From assembly GCA_021234155.1 (NCBI GenBank), contig JAJEKV010000028.1, forward strand, positions 6,207,637 to 6,271,636: a DNA stretch of 64,000 nt, read 5' to 3'. Source of the stretch: Isoetes taiwanensis (lineage: Eukaryota > Streptophyta > Lycopodiopsida > Isoetales > Isoetaceae). A program made the translations under genes and the position numbers. Of this stretch, positions 23,661 through 35,100 are shown one piece after another (positions within the stretch are counted from its first letter, which is position 1; each line of letters begins with the position of its first letter). The notes below the pieces were generated by a model. It was given only the letters and a program-made list of their open reading frames with translations, had not been told where the DNA came from and ran no database searches.

Positions 23661-24091
23661 TCATCCGGTGGATGCGGAAAGATAATCCCGAACAACATGA
23701 GATTTGCCGTATTTATGAACGATTTCAAAAGGAGCAAATTCTTGGAGAAGAAGGACCCAACGAAAGCAATGCGGCCCGTGGGTGGACTTGTTGATCAAAT
23801 AGAGAAGTGCTTGGTGGTCCACAAAGAACTTGATTTGACTGCCCAAAGGTAATGACTGAGCGTTGGACCTGAGTAAAATGAGACCCAAAGCTTCACGCCC
23901 GTGGCGTAATAGTTGCGCCAGCCAGAATTGAGTTTTCTACCGGAAGCGATTTGGTTTGTCGGTGTCGCGATCATATTCTTGAGAAAGAACAGCTCAATAG
24001 CAAACGCCGAGACATCGACATGATGAACATGAAAGGGCTTGTCCCATTGAGGAGGAACAAGAACCGGGGCTCGAGTAAGCAAAAGCTTCAA
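23661..24091 (-). pseudogene. RT1 RNase H (broken)
   Basis: Degrades the RNA strand of the RNA-DNA hybrid. The minus strand shows DKPFHVHHVDVSAFAIE near 24015-24065 (first catalytic Asp region), an NYYATG block near 23910, FFVDHQALLYLINKST near 23785-23835 and EIVHKYGKSHVV near 23690-23725. These are the successive landmarks of Ty3/gypsy RNase H. One or more frameshifts lie between the first and second half. Confidence 0.8.
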
Positions 24092-24249
24092 CTGTTGGAA
24101 AGCGGCCCGCCCCGGGGATCCAAGCCCGTGTGGATTCGTCTACCGTGAGTTTATGAATGGGATCTGCGCAATGGCTGCCACCCGTGAAGGTGGAGTAATA
24201 ATTGACCTTTCCCGTGAAAGAGCTGCGGTCTCCCTTGATATTGGCGGTG

Positions 24250-24830
24250 CTTGAGCCTTGAGCACAAAACCGATTTTGGCAGGATCTGTGGGTGATTTAC
24301 GCTGTTCGGCAACATGGCCTAACGTAACACCGTAAGTGACGCAAAAGGTGCATTTCGGGATTGAGACTAATGCCGGACTCATCACATTTCTGGAAGACGA
24401 GTTTCCAATTTATCCAAATGGTCAGCCATGGAACTCAGAGGCGTAGAAGTCATCTTGAAAAATTTGCAAGAAGGGATTTTCCTTCATGAAATCATGAAAA
24501 ACGGGAGAGCATGATGCGTTGAAATGTTGAAGGAGAGTTGGATAATCCAAAAGGAACCACCTTGTAGGCAAAAAGTGCCCCACCTGGTGGTGAAAGTGGT
24601 CTTGAGTTGATCGAGTCTTTGATGGAGATCTGATTGTAGCCGTAAAACCATCCATAAAGGAGTACATCTCATGTCCGCCACTTCTTCCAGAACTTGGTCT
24701 GCGTGAAGGGAAGTGGAAAATGATCACGCCCGCGGGCTCGATTGAGTTTCCGATAGTCCACACTGGGCGCGGATCTTACCATTGTGCTTAAGGGCAATGA
24801 CGATGGGGCTCACCCATTCGAATGTTTGAC
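24250..24830 (-). pseudogene. RT1 reverse transcriptase (broken)
   Basis: Copies the element RNA into DNA. Blocks visible on the minus strand include HEMYSFMDGF near 24650-24680 (in place of the usual palm motif with Asp), TTFTTRWGTF near 24570-24605 and FQDDF near 24441-24465, the counterpart of the catalytic YxDD box with the aromatic position replaced by Gln. The blocks lie in different frames. Fingers and palm can be traced, but the thumb is poorly preserved. Confidence 0.8.
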
Positions 24831-25565
24831 CTCATAGATCAAACCCCGCAGCAAGGAGTTTGTCAATTTCCCACCTTGACGCCGATCACGGTAATTAGGG
24901 TTGAGCCTCAGATCATGCCGTTGCTACACCGGTCGTGCATCGATTTGGTAGGAATGGTGAGTTCCCCAAGCTTTTGTTGATGCCCCAAGATCTTTGTAAC
25001 TCCGTGAAAATGTGTTTGAATTTTTTGAATGTACGGCAGCGGCCTGTTACGATAAGGTGCGGAAGATTTGCAAAAATGCGACAGGGTTGATTGTTGCCAA
25101 CGCCCACAATCTCGACTTCGTGGAGTCTAAATATGGGGTATTACTTCGGTATCCCGACAATGTGTGCGGGAGGTTGGAGCATAACCGGATCGCGTGGCAC
25201 TTTGCGTGGTGAAAAAGAGAGGTTGCTCGGGCCATCTAGCGTAGGTTGTTTCATGACAAATAGGTACATCAACAGGAGTTGCGGGAGGTGCAAAGATCTG
25301 GAAAAGTGATCAACGCCGTTGGATCGACATTGCAAGGAGCCGTAGGGTCAAGCAAGGCAGCCCACAGGTCCCGATCAAGAGTCATTTCTCCCCAAGGATC
25401 GATATATTCTGGTAGGATGACGAGGCATACTACGTAGGAGGAGCCCGAACTGATAAATATTCTGAAGACTTCTTCGAATCGGTGTCCGAGAGAGAGGGTT
25501 CCGCATTGTCAGCATGAAATGATCCCCGCCTGTTTTGCAAGTCCATGGTGGCATTGAGATGACCA

Positions 25566-25931
25566 TCATTGATGACTAACCGGTCCGTGGCCCAAGAATG
25601 GATACTCTTTTGCCATGGAGAAAAGGTCCGCCACCCGACATTTCATAGTCACCGGATCTTCGCCAGCTTTCCAAACTCCAAATTCCATGGGAAAGCGGAG
25701 ATCACCAATGTTGATGTGAAGAATAGGTGTGACGCCTTGAGGTCTCGTGATATGGCCATTAGCCAATTTGATGTCATATGGGGCACGAAAGAGTTGTGTG
25801 ATGCCCATTTGTTTCAAGGCGGAGTTTATCCGTGATGAGATTGACCGCTTACCTCCATCGATTTGAACATGGTTGACTTGCTTGATTTCCCACCGTGGCA
25901 TGGACCGTGGGTGTAGAGGTAGCCGGCCCAA
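25566..25931 (-). pseudogene. RT1 protease-like region
   Basis: A 121-codon frame with VQIDGGKRSIS followed by NSALKQMGI and a hydrophobic tail. The position between zinc knuckles and RT, and the order (IDG, Ser/Asn-rich turn, then ALKxxG), resemble retroelement aspartic protease. The catalytic D-S/T-G triad reads DGG, so this copy may be inactive. Alternatively it is only a protease-like spacer. Confidence 0.6.
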
Positions 25932-25999
25932 CTAAAACACAGTTGGGGAGTGGTAACCGGTCCTTCGAGAGGAGACGAGTTTTAAAATGGTGGCCAAGC

Positions 26000-27145
26000 T
26001 TAAAGGAATTTTGATCTTGGCGAGCTCCTCTTGGAGTTCAAGAGGTACATGAGAAAAAGGATCTGCTGGTTCCACTGCGCGGAGTGCGTGGGCGTAGAAG
26101 CAAAGAACTTTTTGAGTAAGTCAACCTCTACCGCAATATTGGGATATGTCTGAGAGCGTGGAGGTTGAGATGTTGAAGGGGTATCTTGTCTTTGTTGAGC
26201 TCTAGTGGTGGCATGAACATTTGCCAATGTGCGGCCTTCAGCAGCTTGCATGAGATTCAAAATGCTTTGGCGAACTTTGGGCATGACATGTGGCATGAGC
26301 TTTTCCAAGTCAGGTGCAAAGTGAACCTTTTTTCGCCCTCCTCATGAGGAATGGTGTCAACCCAAAGCGGGCTGCGTGCCCTTCTGAATAATAGTCAAGG
26401 GGCGTGATGCCTTGGTCTGGCGTGAGACTAAACCAACCCAATTTGACGGCTGGACTGGAGGATTAAGTGCCTGAAAAATTTCCTCTTGGGCTTGTTGATC
26501 CAGCTGAGGTTGATTTGCTGGAGCGGGTTGATAGCGTGATTGCTGAGGCGCTCTTGGTGGCTTCTTAAGAACTGGTCGCGGGCCTTGTTTGCCATTAGCG
26601 AGCCAGAGTTGGTAAGCCGTGAGGCGGACCGATGTGGTCTGATTTGTGCCAGGAAGCTGTACCTGAACTTGTGGAAGTTGAGGACACGCCGTGGTGGTAT
26701 GACCCCATTCTTGACAGTGATAACACTGAGCTTTAGAAGGATCAAAAGGAGGACGTTGGTTTGATCCCCGTGGTTGGTCCTGTTGCTGATAGAGTTGCGT
26801 GGGCTGCACCTGAAGAGGTGGCTGCTGATAGTGCGATTGTTGCTGAGGTGTGGTTTGCACTTGATAAACCATTTTGTTGCGGAACGGTGTGGGATGAGTG
26901 CGAGTGCACTCTTCCGTGGCATGATTGCACATGTTGCATCGCTTGCAATGAGGCGGGCCATTGGTGGAGTTGCACTCATTGGCCAAATGGCCTTGGTATT
27001 TGCAAATATGGCACCAGATTTGACTGCGCTGTGGATTAGCGTGTTGAGGCTGAACAGCCGTTTGTGGAACCATGACAGGTGGAATGAACGGGAGCTCTTG
27101 AAGAGCCACAGGAAGAAGAGGAAATATTGACGGAGTGATTGACAA
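26000..27145 (-). pseudogene. RT1 gag C-terminal part with three zinc knuckles
   Basis: The 262-codon frame 27145-26357 contains three CX2CX4HX4C nucleocapsid knuckles: CHICKYQGHLANEC, CKRCNMCNHATEEC and CYHCQEWGHTTTAC, set among Gln/Pro-rich linkers. They bind the element RNA. The frame overlaps the end of the gag core frame (27036) by about 110 bases in another phase, so a frameshift near 27120 joins them, either programmed or a mutation. A further 102-codon frame (26308-26000) leads toward the protease region. Confidence 0.85.
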
Positions 27146-27695
27146 GATCGATAGCCTGCTCCAAAGTTTTTGGACGCAGGTATTCAGTCATGAGTCGAAT
27201 AGCGGGAGGAAGTCCTTGGAGAAACCAGACCAAAATCTGGCTCTGTGTAGGGTACTCCTTGAGCTTACTTAGCAGAATGTGAAGTCGATCCGCAAAATCC
27301 CGGGCAGACTCCGTGGGCTCTTGTTGAAGTTCATTGAGTTGCTTGAGATGAAGTTGATCATCATCCGTGGTCCCGTAATGAGACAGAAAAGCAGTGCGCA
27401 TTTCGGACCAGTCTTGTTTCCAATGGCTTTTGTTGGACATGAGCCATTGATGAGGAGAGCCACGCAGGGTGGTGGAAAAGATGTGGAATTTCAGTTGAGG
27501 TTGCGCGTGACCATTTAGGACAGCTAGAGCCTCAAATTCTTCCATGTGGGCCTGAGCACTTTGGTCTAACGGTTTGCCTTTCGTGTTGCCAAAGGTGGGA
27601 TAAGTCAGTTTCAGAGTCTGAAAGGTAGATGTGAAAGTGCTGGGCTGGACAGGAACAGTATAGTGAGGATATTGAGGTTGAGGTGGATGTGGCAT
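27036..27695 (-). CDS. RT1 gag core (capsid domain)
   Basis: 219 codons from an ATG at 27695. After a Pro-rich start comes a Retrotrans_gag-type core: LKLTYPTFG at about residue 30, PHQWLMSNK near 82, FLSHYG near 107 and a LVWFLQGLPP motif near residue 160. This domain assembles the virus-like particle. It stays open to 27036, then runs on in another frame into the zinc knuckles. It is the best preserved gene of RT1. Confidence 0.85.
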   Translation of the reverse strand: MPHPPQPQYPHYTVPVQPSTFTSTFQTLKLTYPTFGNTKGKPLDQSAQAHMEEFEALAVLNGHAQPQLKFHIFSTTLRGSPHQWLMSNKSHWKQDWSEMRTAFLSHYGTTDDDQLHLKQLNELQQEPTESARDFADRLHILLSKLKEYPTQSQILVWFLQGLPPAIRLMTEYLRPKTLEQAIDLVNHSVNISSSSCGSSRAPVHSTCHGSTNGCSASTR

Positions 27696-27699
27696 TGTG

Positions 27700-28261
27700 C
27701 CCGGCGGACCTCGGCGAAGGGGTGATCAAGGTTGAGAAACCGGGCGTAGCCGGAGCATTGGTTTTGAGATCCGTAAGGTTGTAAACAGAAGAGCAAATGG
27801 GAAACGTAGGGAAAGCGATATTCCCTCGGGTAGGCGAAGGGAGACCCGGGGATAGCCGCGTCTTCACCCTGGGGAGATGATGGTTATGGGCGAAGAGGCG
27901 ATGGCCTCAAGAATGATGGATGTAGGCATGTTCCGGGTGTGAAAGTACGTTGAGAAGGTTGAGCCGGATAAGGCTCCCCGAGAAGTGATGAGGGGACCGA
28001 GGTTGTGAGCAATGTTTGCACGCTTTGGGGCGGGAACCGGACGAGATCGACACGAGGGTGGGTGGCGCCGACCGAGCCCTAGATCAAGATGGCCTCCTCT
28101 ATGTCATAAGCAGATCCATACATGTCAGCGAACAGCCGACGTACGATGGCGCCCAAGCGAGGCCGCCTCGAGAAAGGAGTTCTTCCGGCGCGGAAATTAC
28201 TTCTGACGCATGGCGGCATGTAAGAAAGTAGGATAAATCAGACCCGCAATTCTGCGCATGT
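27700..28261 (-). other. RT1 leader between 5' LTR and gag
   Basis: About 560 bases. The sequence directly inside the LTR on the minus strand starts ACATGCGCAGAATTGC and has no TGG-type complement to a tRNA 3' end, so no primer-binding site can be assigned. Short frames only. Confidence 0.6.
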
Positions 28262-28847
28262 TGTTTGGGGGTCGGGGTTCGGGAACTCCTCGAAGACAGC
28301 TCTCTCTCGGAGGACCCGCGGATCTAACAGAGAGTCCTGGGAATATGTCACGCCGGGATTTGCAAGAAGAGAAGAAAAAGAAGAAAACGTAACAAATGAG
28401 AGAAGGATGATAAGCTTCCTTGATATCAATGATGAAAATACATGAGCTCTCGCAATAGAGAGAAAAAACAAGGAGACAAGACTCAAAACTCATCTAAAAA
28501 CTTATGTGCTAACTCCTACTCATATATATATAGTACAATGGCCTTGGGCCCAATATAGACACTCGATCGATTCTAAGTGCCCGACTCGGAAGGAGGCCCG
28601 ATTTGGTGGAATGTTGGCGGTGCCTCTTGAAGTGCCTAGAATCACGCTTCGACGCCGACGCCACGCGGTGGGACGGGTCACTTGTCCGAAAGGCGCCTCT
28701 TGTTGACAACCACAAAGCTTTATCAAGGTCTGCCGCTTGGTCTTCGGAGCCTTGATGTCCGACCCGCGGGTCGATCGAGGATCCTTGAGCTTGACCTGGG
28801 TCTGTCAGATGTATGAATAGTCCCGTACTGTGAGGCACAGACTAACA
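28262..28847 (-). repeat. RT1 5' LTR
   Basis: 586 bp. Pairs with 17799-18384. Contains the TATATATATAGT box near 28521-28532, the likely promoter of the minus-strand transcript. Confidence 0.95.
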
Positions 28848-28852
28848 AAGCT
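28848..28852 (+). repeat. RT1 target-site duplication (right)
   Basis: AAGCT directly after the right LTR. Confidence 0.95.
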
Positions 28853-29519
28853 CTAATAGAGCTTCAAAGCAAAATATACCCTGACGGGTTGAAGAACGAG
28901 AAGTTAGAAAGACAAGATCATACCTATTTGCATTCAATAACCGCCTCAGAAAGCAAAGCAGATCCACGTAAGTTCAAGGTTAATTGGGCAGCAGCTGCAA
29001 AGAAAGAGTAGAGCCTACGCCAGAAGAAGGTTAAAAGTGAACCGCAAGCGTTGCTCCAAAGAAGGTATGCAGGGCCAGCAAATCTCAAAGAAACCACAAA
29101 GACTAAAAGCATAGCAGAAAAGGCCGGTTCGTGGAGGCACCGGTATTAAATTAGAAGGGAGGCCGTCCATAAGGAGCTTTGATCAGGCCCAACAAATTAC
29201 ACAAATTTTATGGGGAGAACATATCACGCCTGAAGTCCTATGCAAAGATTTGCAGAAAACCCTAGACACGCAGCTAGAAGTTGATTTAGTCTCCAAGAAG
29301 GAGCTAGTTGTCCAAAAACCAAAGCTAAGGGAGCTTTCTTCTTGGCTTCGTAAGAGAAATTGCAGAAAATTAAAGACAACATCTCACGCCTTCAAGCAAA
29401 CCACAGTCCCGATGCTGGTGCCTCTCGAAAAGCTTGAGCTTGGAGAGAGAGAAAGACATGGCAAGAGTACATGCTCAAAGCCCTTGTTGAAATGGGGTGG
29501 CCCAATAGATGAGGGATAG

Positions 29520-30856
29520 TTCAATAGGTGGCCACTATAGTCGCCGAGGTTGCAAACACCGTGCAACTTGCAAAAGCCAAGCAAAGATTTACGAATCTCA
29601 ACAGCTTAGGGAACTTACAAGGAGAGCCGGCCACCTTGAGCATCTATCCCGTGTGACATTCAAAGTTGCCAATTGAGATGAGGAGCGATGCTCCACATGC
29701 GGCCGGCATTCCGTGATGATTACACCCTAAGTCCGAAGCTGAAATGTGGCCACGTATATCATGTCACCGCCTCGAGTTTGCTTATGGAGAAGACACACCG
29801 CCGAATGCTCGTAAACAGTTCCAAAGGGCTTAGTGGAGGAATTGGGGAAGACAACTCAAGCAGAACCCTTACATGTTTGGGCAGACACAAACAAATAGTT
29901 GAGACAATTGACCTAGATGAGGTGGTAGCTACAACTCCGTGATAGCAACAGAAAAAGGAAGCATGTCAAAACACCTCTTAGTAAAAGGACCCCCCGGACA
30001 CAAGTCTACAAGGACTCGAACTCCACAAGCAAGAATGAACAAAAAAGGTACACGCTTGTTTCCTGAAGTGGGTACATTAGAAGCGCCAGACAAGTGAACA
30101 AAGACGAGGCAAGCAAATAAGAAGACATTGCAAAGACCTCGAAAAGCACCGTGCTAAAAGACACCAACACGGCCCAAAGCGTATTCCAGAGTTCGGCGAT
30201 CTTTGAAAATACAATATAGTTCCAAATTCTGCAGCAACCTCTACAAAGGCCTCCTCTAACACCAAGATGCAGGGGCGATAAGGATGTTGAAGACCAATAT
30301 AGTGGATAAGCAGGTGAACAAGGTTGTGAGCCGAATCACAAGACTCACAAGGTCCGTGACCAAAAAAGGTCCCGGACCCCGAGAGTGAGGGTGAGTCGAT
30401 GATTCGGTTGATGAGGACGTGCCTATAGGGCGTGGCACTAGGAAAAAAAAAACAAATTGCCTAATGTAATTTATATGTACTTTCGTTTGTGGCCAATTTT
30501 GTTTGCACAAGACTTGGCAAAACGATCGATTAAAAGGTTTTTGTGTAATACCATAATATATGTTTTTTCCCCCATTGTGTCCTTGTAAAATTTGTTTCGA
30601 GTTTCAACCTAGGGATCAATATGCATTTGCATGCGTAGGAGAAGGCAGCCACAAGTGGTGCTTTATCAATCTGAGGCTGAAGATAATGAGAGAACCTGCG
30701 GATAATGAAGAAACCAAAGTGCAAAACAAACTCTTACATATAAAAGGTGCAATCCAATATTTAAGTTCAAGCGCTTATTTTACTTGTCTTATTTCACTTG
30801 GCATAATGTCCTCGCCAGCCAGCTTGGTAATTGTAGCACCACTTTTGATTTTGCAG
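29520..30856 (+). other. DNA transposon interior between the two plus-strand genes
   Basis: Short plus-strand frames (for example 29688-29942 and 30560-30898) with no recognisable domain. A good acceptor (pyrimidine-rich, TTTTGCAG) ends at about 30857. This may hold eroded exons of the upstream gene or introns. Confidence 0.4.
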
Positions 30857-31080
30857 AGACCAAGGACCCTAAGCCACCACTTGGTACGGGTTACTTGATA
30901 GCCGAAAACACCCATACATTGGGGACGAGGAGATACTAGTAAGGATGTATCTAGCTATGGCTATCAAGCACTCTCCATCACCGGTAGCAAAGATAAACCG
31001 AGTCCAAAGAAAGGTCGCAAAGAACTTCCAAAGACGCCCGGATAGCACTTCCAAAGACGCATCCGGCCTGCATAAGCACG

Positions 31081-31854
31081 ATGCAGCAGCCATCGACAGT
31101 GGTTGCAAACGTCGAGGGATGGACACCCAGACGGAAGTGCATGGTGCTTGACATAAATGGTGTACTGGCACAGACACAACAGAGGAGAATGAATCAAAAA
31201 ATCTTGCATCCACCACAAACGAACCATGTTGTAAAAGAAACTGCAAGTAAGTACCTCATTTGCAGACCAGGGTATCATGAGTTTGTGGAGTGGGCACTGC
31301 AGAGGTTTGATGTTGTGATTTGGAGTGCTTCTCTACTTCGGAATACAAGGGATATGGTGGATGCATTGTTCCCTCGATCCTGCACCCAATTCTTGAAGAT
31401 ATATGGTCAAGAGCATTGCTATGCATGCGAGCATCCAACCAGCCACGAAAAGCAACTATTTTTCAAGGAGTTGAAGGTTGTTCTTGAGGATTTTCCTCAA
31501 TATCATGGTATGATTTTCTTGGTTGATGACAGCACCGCACAAAGGGTTTTAAACCCCACACACAAACCGCTCTGTTATGCCTTTCAAGGGGCAAGAAGAG
31601 GACAATTTTTGCGTAAGTTTGTGTGTCCTGCTTTGGAATACTTGGCCTCTCATACAAGATGTGAAACGATCTCACAAATTGATTTCACCGATGCATGGTT
31701 GGCCCCGAGACGCTTGCAGTCTTTGGATTACCGTCTCAACAACTACCTTGTCTCGACCTACTATATCCTCAATGCTCCTATTGAAGTACAAAGGCAATCT
31801 TTGGGCACCCTTCCTGGCGACGAGCATAGATTTGAGGACTTCGATGACTTATGA
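31081..31854 (+). CDS. FCP1/NIF-type HAD phosphatase domain protein (transposon cargo)
   Basis: A 257-residue intact frame ending at TGA 31852-31854. It matches plant FCP1-homology HAD proteins. Motif I is CMVLDINGVLA (residues ~20-30), with nucleophile Asp and Asn at the second acidic position, as in the plant DxNG branch. RPGYHEFVEWAL (~62-73) precedes motif II FDVVIWSAS (~76-84); HEKQLFFKELK (~124-134) gives the Lys region; FLVDDSTAQRVLNP (~147-160) is the DD motif. FCP1 relatives dephosphorylate Ser/Thr, for example on the RNA polymerase II tail; this protein's substrate is unknown. The ATG at 31081 is the first in the open frame, which extends about 105 bases upstream without a stop, so a spliced longer start is possible. 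It is convergent with the transposase and lies inside the TIRs. The intact frame beside so much decay is notable. Confidence 0.85.
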   Translation: MQQPSTVVANVEGWTPRRKCMVLDINGVLAQTQQRRMNQKILHPPQTNHVVKETASKYLICRPGYHEFVEWALQRFDVVIWSASLLRNTRDMVDALFPRSCTQFLKIYGQEHCYACEHPTSHEKQLFFKELKVVLEDFPQYHGMIFLVDDSTAQRVLNPTHKPLCYAFQGARRGQFLRKFVCPALEYLASHTRCETISQIDFTDAWLAPRRLQSLDYRLNNYLVSTYYILNAPIEVQRQSLGTLPGDEHRFEDFDDL

Positions 31855-31979
31855 AGTAACCATTGTACACTACTTTTTTGTAATATATGCAGATTACTTT
31901 GTGTTATATCTTGAGTATTGAGTGATCTTGTAAGATGTCTCAAATGTTGAGTGTACAATTTTCTCGTAATATATATCAA

Positions 31980-32105
31980 GCTTACTACCTGCAATACTAC
32001 AAGCATTGTTTCGATGACTAAAATACTCCAATACAGCACTACTACAAGCATTGTTTCCAATACTAAAAGACTCCAATACTCACAAGCATTGTCTCCAATA
32101 TAATG
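31980..32105. repeat. Short tandem repeat after the phosphatase gene
   Basis: The phrase CAAGCATTGTTTCCAATACT (with variants) followed by AAAATACTCCAATAC recurs about three times at 45-60-base spacing, in the interval between the convergent phosphatase and transposase genes. It may hold the 3' ends of both transcripts. Confidence 0.7.
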
Positions 32106-32199
32106 ATCAAAATTTGAGACAAGTACACAAGTAACTACAGACCTGTTAAAATGATAAAACAACTAGGTCAAAGCATATTCAACCTTCATATGGCGGTAT

Positions 32200-35100
32200 C
32201 AAAGGATCATCCGGTGAGTAGCCCGATCAAGGGAAAATCTGTTAGTGCCGTGAATCATTCATCTCAAACTTGATGGCTGATACGTGATGATCAGATCGAA
32301 GGTCGACCTTTGTCTTCAAGTAGCTCCCAAGTACCATCGGGCCGGACAAAGATAGTACAAACCAGCCAACACATGTTCATCGACATTGAAGGTCGACCCC
32401 AACTATCCTTGACAATTACGTCAAGGATATGCCTCGGCTTAACACATTTGACCACATAGAAATGCATTCTCCTGATTTCCCTCCTCGGCTACAACAAAGA
32501 AAGTTATCACCTTCCTCTATGTTTCCACTAAGCCATTCTCCATCACCTTCAAAAATGCCTCATCGATTTAGGTCTTGATGCCTTCACCAAGTAGACTTTT
32601 CCGGCTTTAGAGTAACATATTTCCAATTCTTTAACCTCTGCTTGTTCACACAAGATGACCGGTTTCCTTTCAAAACGGTTACCCGCGAAACAACTTAAAC
32701 CTCTATGAGCCACCCTTTGTGCTTGATTTGGCCAAGTATGTCCCGATCTTTGTGTATTTCCTTCGTCCCTTCTACTCGCACGATCCAGCCGGCTCGTCCT
32801 ATCAACATCATCCTTTCCAATGAACCAAAAGCACCTCGCAAAAAGCCAAAGAACAACTATTGCGGTTCACATACGATGCAGGGCACATTACAACATTACC
32901 GCGGCAGATAAAAGCAGATAAAAGCACTTTGTGAAGCGGATGAAAGCACGTTAAAAGCGGATGAATGCGGATGAAAGCATATTACCTCTTGATGTCCCCG
33001 CTTTCGGCACCTTCATTCCAACTCATAGCGAATTCACAGGCATCGCCAGACCCCTAAATCTCACTCCATCATACTTGAGCTGCTCTCTAGTGAATGCCCC
33101 CTTTGAGGACTGCCCTTGCCCATCGTGCTCTCCCCTTACCATGGGCTGTCCCAAAGAAATTCCATATTATTTCCTTCCCTAGCTCGTGGTGATATCTTGG
33201 TAGGAAATAGAATGGTCGGGCAGATTTGAATTGGCTAGAACAACCATCCGACCAAACTATATGCCCGAGAATTCTACACCATTTGATACTAGCCATGAAT
33301 TGTGCTTTCTAAGACAAGTGTTGCACAAAAAGAGTGTCATGAATCTTGTCATCACTCAAGTAAAATGGGTTTCCTTCAATAGCTTTCGATCCCGTGAGTC
33401 ATCCCATCCTATAACGTGATGTGGACGAGAATTGTTATTTGGTCATTGTGCCAATGCCGGCTTTGAACCTCCCTTTGTATTTTGATGTCAGTAATTCTCA
33501 AAGAAAAATCAATTACTGTAAACAATGGTGCCATCTTGGATATTGTCCAAGCAACTCTTGAATTGCATGGCCTGCCACCTAGCCCCCGGTAATTGTGTGA
33601 CACGAATATCTTCAACGTGGAACACGATATGAAATGAAAGCCTTCACCGCCGCCGTTCTTTGTAAGACAATCTAAGAACCGGCTTTGGTCCTTTCTTTTT
33701 TTCCCCTTGCCATTTGAGGTCTCATCTTGTGCTTGCGACTTGTTTTCAAAGGTCGGGTCCCACCAAATTGCCTTTGGATTTCTTACTTTTGTTTCCCTTC
33801 TTCTCAACTTGTCCGCAGCCTTCAGTCGTGGTCCTACCAAATTGCCTTGGATTTCTTACTTTTGTTTCCATTCTTCTCGGCTTGTCTTTAGCCTTCAACC
33901 CGTGTCCCACCAGCTACCTTGGACTTCTTACTTTGGTTTCCCTTCTTGGTGGCATTAGATCTTTTCTTTCTGCTGCCACCTGGCACTTCCTTGGTAACGC
34001 AGGCTGCAACTCCATCGCCTTCTTCTCCTTTGGAATCCACCGAATCAAGATAAGGTCTCAGCATAAAAAAAAGATCGATCAAGCAAGTTGAAAGCACAAA
34101 AGCGAAAGTCGCGCGATGACAAAGACATATCGGCGATGCTTCAAAGAAACAATAAAGAGAGTATTACCTTTTCAAACGTCTTCCATTCAAGCAAGAACTC
34201 GTGATTCTCTCTTTCTCTTGGACATATAGGAAGACTTTTCGTGCCACACTTCTGACATGTCTGCATCAAGCAGTCATGTTTATACCATTCTTCACCCTCG
34301 CTCTTGTTGCAAACCCACGACCCTCGAGCTTCGGTTGAGTCATACGTATGTTGGCTGGCCAGACACTTCTCACCAGGTCCACAGACCTCGCAGGTGCACT
34401 TGCACTCTTCACCATGGAATCCGCCACGACCTTAATGCATTCGATTGCTACCGCATACTCCAACTTCATATGGTATATGCAACAACAAGTTTTCCTTCTC
34501 GATACTTTCTTCACATAAATAGGCTTCAACTTCTCGAAAGCCTTTAAGCAAACAGGGTGTTCGGGATGTGCCTTTTGTATTGTTGATATAGTCACCAATG
34601 GTGGCCTTTGGTTAGAAATAGCGTAAAAAAAAAGTTTGTATGGAAACTTATACCCGTGTGACCTCCGGAAAGGTGCAAGGGATAAGAAATTTAAGCCCCG
34701 ACTCTCCAACAAAGAATTCACAACATCTTTCTTGCAAGGAGAGACTCTGCTGTTTTCTTTCCAGAATTCTGTTATGCTTTGCTTGCAAGCAGGGGTGAGA
34801 GAATCGCACCTCAACCTCTTTTGGAAAGCAGACCACGGACCATTTCCAAGGAAGGCTTCCGATTTCCTTAATGCAGCAGTTGCAATTGTTGACCTCATGC
34901 AACCTATCATAAGAAATATTGCACATGTATCAATGAACATATCCCAGCCAGCATCACTCAGCAGATACAAGCACTTGAAAGCATGAAGAAGCACAGGCAT
35001 GAAGACAAGAAATAGATGTACCTAACAGCCCTGCCATAGTGGAATTGCATCTCGAATTTGTGGAAGAAGCCATCACAAGTGTTGAGGTTCTGGCTCTCCA

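Larger units (their letters stand above)
17799..28847 (-). mobile_element. RT1: complete-ended Ty3/gypsy LTR retrotransposon
   Basis: 11.05 kb, minus strand. Two ~586-bp LTRs with TG...CA ends, a 5-bp AAGCT target duplication and a polypurine tract next to the left (3') LTR. Order from right to left: leader, gag, zinc knuckles, protease-like region, reverse transcriptase, RNase H, integrase with GPY motif, then ~4 kb of extra sequence. That order (RT before integrase) defines Ty3/gypsy. All pol domains are split by frameshifts and stops, so this copy is not autonomous. The LTRs differ by several percent by eye, so insertion is not very recent. Confidence 0.93.
17441..29519 (+). pseudogene. 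Unrecognised multi-exon gene of the DNA transposon, split by RT1
   Basis: I do not recognise this product. Exon 1 is 17441-17475 (start MVKKVIDPP). A 112-base GT-AG intron (17476-17587) joins in phase to an exon reading on without stops to 17798, where RT1 is inserted. After the second AAGCT copy the same frame continues at 28853 to 29009, a TAG follows at 29010, and the frame is open again to about 29136; a related frame continues at 29137-29519 after a frameshift. The predicted protein is charged and lysine/glutamate-rich, without a visible domain, signal peptide or membrane segment. It lies upstream of, and in the same direction as, the phosphatase domain and may once have been its N-terminal part. 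RT1, one stop and one frameshift make this copy non-functional. Confidence 0.55.
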
